The notes beneath the pieces were generated by a model, which saw nothing but the letters and a program-made list of their open reading frames with translations, was not told the origin of the DNA and did no database searches. Source: Aquificota bacterium (GTDB lineage Bacteria > Aquificota > Aquificia > Aquificales > Aquificaceae). From it: DNA of 64,000 nt. The stretch is from contig CP076324.1 in NCBI GenBank assembly GCA_018771605.1, positions 248,001-312,000 of the forward strand. The letters run 5' to 3'. Made by a program: the position numbers and the translations under genes. Positions 60,050 to 64,000 of this stretch are shown piece after piece (position 1 is the first letter of the stretch; the number at the start of each line of letters is the position of its first letter).

Positions 60050-60694
60050 ATGAAGAAAATAGCTATCGCATTGGCTGTGGCTTCTGGATTTGCTATGGCT
60101 CAAGAACAAAAACCTCTTGATCCTTGCGGTAGCCCCAAGGAATTCTATTCAAAGTACCTTTTGGACAAGTGCTACAAGGGATACTTTGATGCCATAATGG
60201 AAAGCAAAAAGGCAGCAGAAGAGGCCAACAAGAAGGTAAAGGACCTTGAAGGAAGGGTCCAAAAGCTTGAAGGTATAGCCAATGACCACGAAAGAAGGAT
60301 AAAAGCACTTGAGGAAAGGCAAACGCCAGCTCCTAAGAAAGAAGAAGGCATTGGTCCTTACAAATGGCAATTGGAAGAGGTTGGCACAGTGCACTTTGAC
60401 TTTGATAAGTTCAATATAAAGGCCTCCGAAGCCAAGAAGTTGGACGAGGTAGCCGAAAAGCTTAAAGGGGAAACAAGGGAAGTTTTGGTAGTTGGCTTTG
60501 CAGATACGAGGGGATCAAGCAAGTATAACTTCAACCTCTCCATGTGGAGAGCCCAAATGGTAGCCAGCTACTTGGCACAGAAGGGAGTGGATATAGGAAA
60601 GATAAAGATGGCTGCCTATGGTAAGGAAGTGGCAAAGCTTTTAGGCTCCAAGCATGCAGAACAAAGGGCAGTAAAGATCTATCTGGTTAAATAA
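60050..60694 (+). CDS. OmpA-family peptidoglycan-binding outer-membrane protein
   Basis: A 214-residue secreted protein. A signal peptide (residues 1-17, MKKIAIALAVASGFAMA) precedes a region with two Cys, then a short coiled coil (residues 50-85), then an OmpA-C domain: VHFDFDKFNIKASEAKKLDEVAEKL, VVGFADTRGSSKYNFNLSMWRAQMVASYL, KIKMAAYGKE. It lacks a lipobox, so it is not a standard Pal lipoprotein. The domain binds the peptide of peptidoglycan, anchoring the outer membrane. Strong ribosome binding site and own promoter suggest high expression. Confidence 0.9.
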   Translation: MKKIAIALAVASGFAMAQEQKPLDPCGSPKEFYSKYLLDKCYKGYFDAIMESKKAAEEANKKVKDLEGRVQKLEGIANDHERRIKALEERQTPAPKKEEGIGPYKWQLEEVGTVHFDFDKFNIKASEAKKLDEVAEKLKGETREVLVVGFADTRGSSKYNFNLSMWRAQMVASYLAQKGVDIGKIKMAAYGKEVAKLLGSKHAEQRAVKIYLVK

Positions 60695-61800
60695 TCCCTT
60701 ATCCTTCTGGCACCCTCTTGTAGGGTGCCCCCATCCTTAGCAAAGGATATCCTTATAAATTTATCTGTGTTGTTTTTACCAAAATCTATACCAGGTGTTA
60801 CAGCAACCTTGGCCTCCCTTAAAAGCTTCATGGAAAGCTCATAGCCACTCATTCCATATTTGCTTACATCTATCCAGAGATAAAAGGCTCCTTCGGGATA
60901 AACATCTATTTTCCCTACACCATCAAGCTCTTTTATCAAAAGGTCCCTCCTTTTCTTGTATGTTTCTCTTACTTGTTCAAGATATTCATAGTCAAAGGCC
61001 TCAAGGGCTGCATACTGGCTTATTGTGGGTGCTGATATATAGAGGTTTTGGGATATTAACTCCGCTTTTCTTACAAGGTCCTCATCTGGCAGTATAAGCC
61101 AGCCAAGCCTAAAGCCCGGCATACAAAAGGCCTTTGAGAAACCATTTATTACTATGGCCCTTTGGCTAAATTCAAGGGCAGTTCTTTCTTTTCTATCGTA
61201 TACAAGCCCATGATAGATCTCATCAGATATTAGGTATACGCCTTTTTCATCGCAAAACTGACAGAGAGCTTTTAAATTCTCTTCTTTATAAAGGTTCCCA
61301 GTAGGGTTGGATGGGCTGGAGATCTGTATAGCCTTAAAACCCTTTATGTCTATAAGATGGTCTGGAGTTATCTGGTAGTTTGTGCTGTGGTCCACATTGA
61401 CCATTAGAGGTTCAATATCCAATATATGCGCAAAGTTCTTGTAGCAGGGATAAGAAGGGTCGGAAAGCACTATCTTATCTCCAAAATCCAACAGTAAGGC
61501 ATAGGCTATTAAAAAGGCGGCAGAAGTGCCGGTTGTTATTATTATCCTTGAAGGAGATACCTCCACACCATAATAGTCATAATAATGCTTGGCTATCCTT
61601 TCCCTTAGCTCCCAAAGGCCAAGGCTTGGAGTATAGGAAAAGTTCCTATCTTTTATAATCCTTTCCAAAGCTTCAATAACCTTCGGTGATGGCTCAAGGT
61701 CTGGTTCGCCTATTTCCATATGTACCACATCTTTGATATTTTGGGCCTCTTTGAGTATATCCATAACAAGAAAAGGGCTTATCTTTTCAACCCTTCTCAT
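60679..61800 (-). CDS. Class I/II PLP aminotransferase (aspartate aminotransferase type)
   Basis: A 373-residue fold type I aminotransferase. It has MEIGEPDLEPSPKVIEAL near the start, ITTGTSAAFLIAYALLLDFGD, the substrate/PLP region IQISSPSNPTGNLY with LISDEIYHGLVYD, and the Schiff-base lysine in VINGFSKAFCMPGFRLGW. The Arg for the substrate carboxylate is in KFIRISFA. Subgroup is close to aspartate/aromatic aminotransferases, but the amino acid used cannot be fixed. Its 3' end overlaps the OmpA-family gene by 16 bp, convergently; its start overlaps the FlgJ-like gene by 14 bp. Confidence 0.9.
   Translation of the reverse strand: MRRVEKISPFLVMDILKEAQNIKDVVHMEIGEPDLEPSPKVIEALERIIKDRNFSYTPSLGLWELRERIAKHYYDYYGVEVSPSRIIITTGTSAAFLIAYALLLDFGDKIVLSDPSYPCYKNFAHILDIEPLMVNVDHSTNYQITPDHLIDIKGFKAIQISSPSNPTGNLYKEENLKALCQFCDEKGVYLISDEIYHGLVYDRKERTALEFSQRAIVINGFSKAFCMPGFRLGWLILPDEDLVRKAELISQNLYISAPTISQYAALEAFDYEYLEQVRETYKKRRDLLIKELDGVGKIDVYPEGAFYLWIDVSKYGMSGYELSMKLLREAKVAVTPGIDFGKNNTDKFIRISFAKDGGTLQEGARRIRDYLTR
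60709..60729. terminator. Hairpin after the OmpA-family gene, inside the aminotransferase coding sequence
   Basis: GGCACCC (60709-60715) pairs exactly with GGGTGCC (60723-60729) around a 7-nt loop, 15 bp after the OmpA stop. No T-run follows. It lies in the last codons of the converging aminotransferase (DGGTLQEGARR). It may stop or process the ompA message, or be fortuitous. Confidence 0.45.
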
Positions 61801-62053
61801 CTCTTATATTCTCCAAAATGAACTTGGCTATTCCAATACCACCTGCTTCTGCGAGCTTTTTACTTAAGCCTTCAAGGAAGTTATCATAGTATAGCTTTGT
61901 ATCAAAAGATTTATTTTGAAGCATTGGCTTAAAAGCCTCTTTGAGGACTTCCTTTAGAAGTATGGCTTCAAACTCTTTGGCTATATCTCTCTTGTCCCTT
62001 TTTACCAGTTCTGAGTATGTTAAACTTGGGTTTGAAAATAATACCTTATCCAT
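61787..62053 (-). CDS. FlgJ-like rod-binding protein, single domain
   Basis: An 88-residue protein matching the N-terminal rod-scaffolding domain of FlgJ: DIAKEFEAILLKEVLKEAFKPML, a short linker and YYDNFLEGLSKKLAEAGGIGIAKFIL. The C-terminal muramidase domain of proteobacterial FlgJ is missing, as in many other phyla. It would help the flagellar rod assemble in the periplasm. It is separated from the main flagellar cluster at 23012-27343. No ribosome binding site precedes its ATG, which follows a 15-bp divergent promoter. Confidence 0.8.
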   Translation of the reverse strand: MDKVLFSNPSLTYSELVKRDKRDIAKEFEAILLKEVLKEAFKPMLQNKSFDTKLYYDNFLEGLSKKLAEAGGIGIAKFILENIRDEKG

Positions 62054-62068
62054 TGTTAAAATTATAGC
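62054..62068. promoter_or_regulatory. 15-bp bidirectional promoter between flgJ-like and Omp85 genes
   Basis: The shortest divergent gap in the window. On the minus strand TATAAT ends seven bases before the FlgJ-like ATG. On the plus strand TAAAAT (62057-62062) lies six bases before the Omp85 ATG. Neither start has a Shine-Dalgarno site. Confidence 0.5.
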
Positions 62069-64000
62069 ATGCTCCTTATTCTGATTATGCTTCTCCCAAT
62101 AATTGCTTTTGGAGAGGTGGTCATAATATCTAACTTCCCATTAAGAAAGAGCAATCTTGAGAAGGTTATAAACCTTGAAAACTACAGAGATATGGTTGAA
62201 ATAATAAAACATGTAGATGATGTAAAGGATGTATATCTTATGGAGGAAGAGGGTAGGATAGTCATCTATATAGAGAGGTACCCTATTATAAGAAGGATAC
62301 ACATAAAAGGAAACATGGCAGTTGCAAAAGAAGAAATACTTTCTTACCTTGGCTTTTATGAGGGCATGCCTATCCGTGGACCAGAGTTTAATGAGATGGA
62401 CTTACAAACAAGGATAAAAAGGTTATACATGGACAAGGGATTTTTGGATGCATCCGTTGGTGTTACTATGGAAGAAGATAAGGATGGTTATGTGGACCTT
62501 TACATAGGGATAGATGAAGGTCCAATTTATTTTACAGAAAGTGGAGTGTATAAAGGTTCAAGCTACGACCCATCCCTTTTGGACTCAAAGATAGGCTTGG
62601 TTAAGGGTAGGGTTTTTAAGGAAGGTTTATTTAGAGAAAGTATATTCTCCCTTCAGGACTTTTATACAAAAGAAGGCTATTGGGACAGTTTTGTGTATTA
62701 TGAAGGCGTTGAAAAACTTAAACTAAGCAAGCCTTTTTACTCTGTGCTTGCTCCAATGGATAAAAGGCTTACCAAAAACCCGCTTAAGGTCCTTGGGTCT
62801 ATATCGGAGGGCATATCAAACCTTTTTAGCCATCCCATAGGAACATTAAAAGCTTTGATAGGTAGAGGTTATGTAGCCAGGCCTGTATTTCAGATAATTG
62901 AAGGGAAAAAGTATAAGCTCAGCTTTGAGGGTACAAGCTTTTTTACACAACAAGACCTAACCGACATAAGCGAGCTTGAAAAGAAAGGCGTTGATCCTTT
63001 TTCTTTGGAAGAGGCAAAAGAAAACATAATTAAAGCCTATCATAGAAAGGGCTTTTTTGATGTGGAGGTTTATTATGAAGTTAAGGAGGGACAGATAAGC
63101 TTTAGGGTAAAAGAAGGGGAAAGGTATAAGGCCGTAGGTACGGTGCTTGATGGAGAGTTTTACGATGAAGATAGGTTAGAACAATTGTTAAAAATGGAGC
63201 TTGAACGCCTTATGGAAGAAGGCTATACATTAGCGGAAGGACGAATAAACAAAGAAGTTTTTAAGGAGGAAAAGAAGGTAAAAGTTAGCTTGGATATAAA
63301 ACCTGGAAAAAGGCAAATACTTAAAGACTTTGTATATGACGGCCACAATCAAGAAATCAAAAAGATATTTTCAAGGCATGAAGAAAAACTTCCTGCCATA
63401 TTCAACTCACAACTTGTGGAGTCTTTAAACTTGAATATACAAAATTATTTTCTTAAAAAGGGTTTTATGGAAGGCGATTTTGAAACACAGGTAAAATTGG
63501 AAGAGGATGACAAAAACATCTATTACGCATACATATACACAGTAAATGAGGGGCCTGTTTATAAATTGGGAGAGACCATATACTATGGATACAAAAACAC
63601 CACTTCCCGTGAGCTTTCTTATATGACTGAAAAGGCAGTAAATTACTCTGAAAGTTTAAACGATAAAACATTACATAACATGTTGAATAGTGGAATATTT
63701 ACTGGTGTATATATAGATACTTTCGTTGATAAAAACAAAAAAACTGTACACAGGCTCATACAATTATCCGAAGACAAAAGAGGTATACTGGATTTTTCAT
63801 TAGGATACAATACAGAAGAAAAAATTTCCTTAGAGGCATTCCTTGGTATGAAAAATATCTTTGGAATAGGGCTGTCCTCGGGTTTAAAATACAGAAAAAC
63901 TGGTAAAAGAAAGCTTTATGATATAACACTTGAGGATAGGTTTATCTTTTCAAGTAGATACTGGTTTAAAGCCGACGCTTTCAAAAACTATGAAGAACAT
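62069..64000 (+). CDS. Omp85/BamA-TamA-type outer-membrane protein (runs off the window)
   Basis: An open frame of 644 codons to the window edge. A signal peptide (MLLILIMLLPIIAFG) is followed by POTRA-like repeats: YPIIRRIHIKGNMAVAKEEI with IKRLYMDKGFLDASV, then YKLSFEGTSFFTQQDL with AYHRKGFFDVEVYYEV, then ILKDFVYDGHNQEI with NYFLKKGFMEGDF. From about residue 570 the pattern (RGILDFSLGYNTEEKISLEAFLG) suggests the start of the beta barrel. It would insert or export outer-membrane proteins. BamA versus TamA cannot be decided from the visible part. Confidence 0.85.
   Translation, partial: MLLILIMLLPIIAFGEVVIISNFPLRKSNLEKVINLENYRDMVEIIKHVDDVKDVYLMEEEGRIVIYIERYPIIRRIHIKGNMAVAKEEILSYLGFYEGMPIRGPEFNEMDLQTRIKRLYMDKGFLDASVGVTMEEDKDGYVDLYIGIDEGPIYFTESGVYKGSSYDPSLLDSKIGLVKGRVFKEGLFRESIFSLQDFYTKEGYWDSFVYYEGVEKLKLSKPFYSVLAPMDKRLTKNPLKVLGSISEGISNLFSHPIGTLKALIGRGYVARPVFQIIEGKKYKLSFEGTSFFTQQDLTDISELEKKGVDPFSLEEAKENIIKAYHRKGFFDVEVYYEVKEGQISFRVKEGERYKAVGTVLDGEFYDEDRLEQLLKMELERLMEEGYTLAEGRINKEVFKEEKKVKVSLDIKPGKRQILKDFVYDGHNQEIKKIFSRHEEKLPAIFNSQLVESLNLNIQNYFLKKGFMEGDFETQVKLEEDDKNIYYAYIYTVNEGPVYKLGETIYYGYKNTTSRELSYMTEKAVNYSESLNDKTLHNMLNSGIFTGVYIDTFVDKNKKTVHRLIQLSEDKRGILDFSLGYNTEEKISLEAFLGMKNIFGIGLSSGLKYRKTGKRKLYDITLEDRFIFSSRYWFKADAFKNYEEH

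Overview
The window reads as a chromosomal segment of a thermophilic, hydrogen-oxidising bacterium of the Aquificales (Hydrogenobacter/Thermocrinis-like). This is inferred from gene content: a fused NuoCD, an archaeal-type S-adenosylmethionine synthetase, an archaeal-type phosphoglycerate mutase (ApgM), the futalosine menaquinone enzyme MqnC, a group 3b-type [NiFe] hydrogenase, LPS transport genes with outer-membrane proteins, and a preference for AGG/AGA (Arg) and ATA (Ile) codons. Genes are packed very tightly: 4-50 nt overlaps are common, and several divergent pairs have only 15-20 bp between start codons.

Layout. 1-5912 (minus): ilvD start, a coiled-coil protein, nuoH-nuoCD-nuoB-nuoA and the SAM synthetase. 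5999-13089 (plus): a second coiled-coil protein, a DEAD-box helicase, kdsC-lptC-lptA, an HU-like protein, a geranylgeranyl-reductase-type flavoprotein, then an encapsulin shell gene translationally coupled to a large von Willebrand A (VWA) protein. 13040-22993: small unknown genes, bioB, a 700-bp repeat-rich non-coding block, comM, mqnC, apgM, an unrecognised protein with three CsbD-like repeats, a 3'-5' exonuclease and a nitronate-monooxygenase-type enzyme. 23012-27567 (plus): flagellar genes flgG-fliL-fliO-fliP-fliQ-fliR-flhB and a DUF2905 gene, followed by tRNA-Asp. 27664-39728: pterin dehydratase, Fur-family regulator, DUF192, mraY, RNA methyltransferase, kup, trpC (apparently starting on ATA), a TusA-DUF3343 fusion, pdxJ, an HD hydrolase, a transglutaminase (TgpA-like) and queF.

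39734-49493 is the accessory region. A GT39 glycosyltransferase gene carries an exact 641-bp tandem duplication of its 5' part. Next to it lie two TnpB-type genes, an IS607 serine recombinase, and a fragment of foreign DNA (unknown membrane protein, ribbon-helix-helix protein, lipoprotein, GspF- and GspE-like secretion genes). This block separates a 5' PAP2 phosphatase fragment (49101-49493) from what looks like its own last codons (next to 41657). A roughly 7.5-kb island therefore seems to have landed in a PAP2-GT39 operon.

49484-64000 returns to core genes: a TatD-radical SAM fusion, a palindrome-rich spacer, a four-subunit [NiFe] hydrogenase operon, prfB, rimI-like, hpt, pncA, sfsA, a hairpin plus G-quadruplex spacer, moxR, an OmpA-family protein, an aminotransferase, a FlgJ-like rod protein and the start of an Omp85-type protein.

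The most promising leads are the encapsulin-VWA pair with no recognisable cargo, the IS607 TnpB that has lost its third RuvC aspartate, the recurrent symmetric promoters between divergent genes that lack ribosome binding sites, and the repeat block at 14691-15230.
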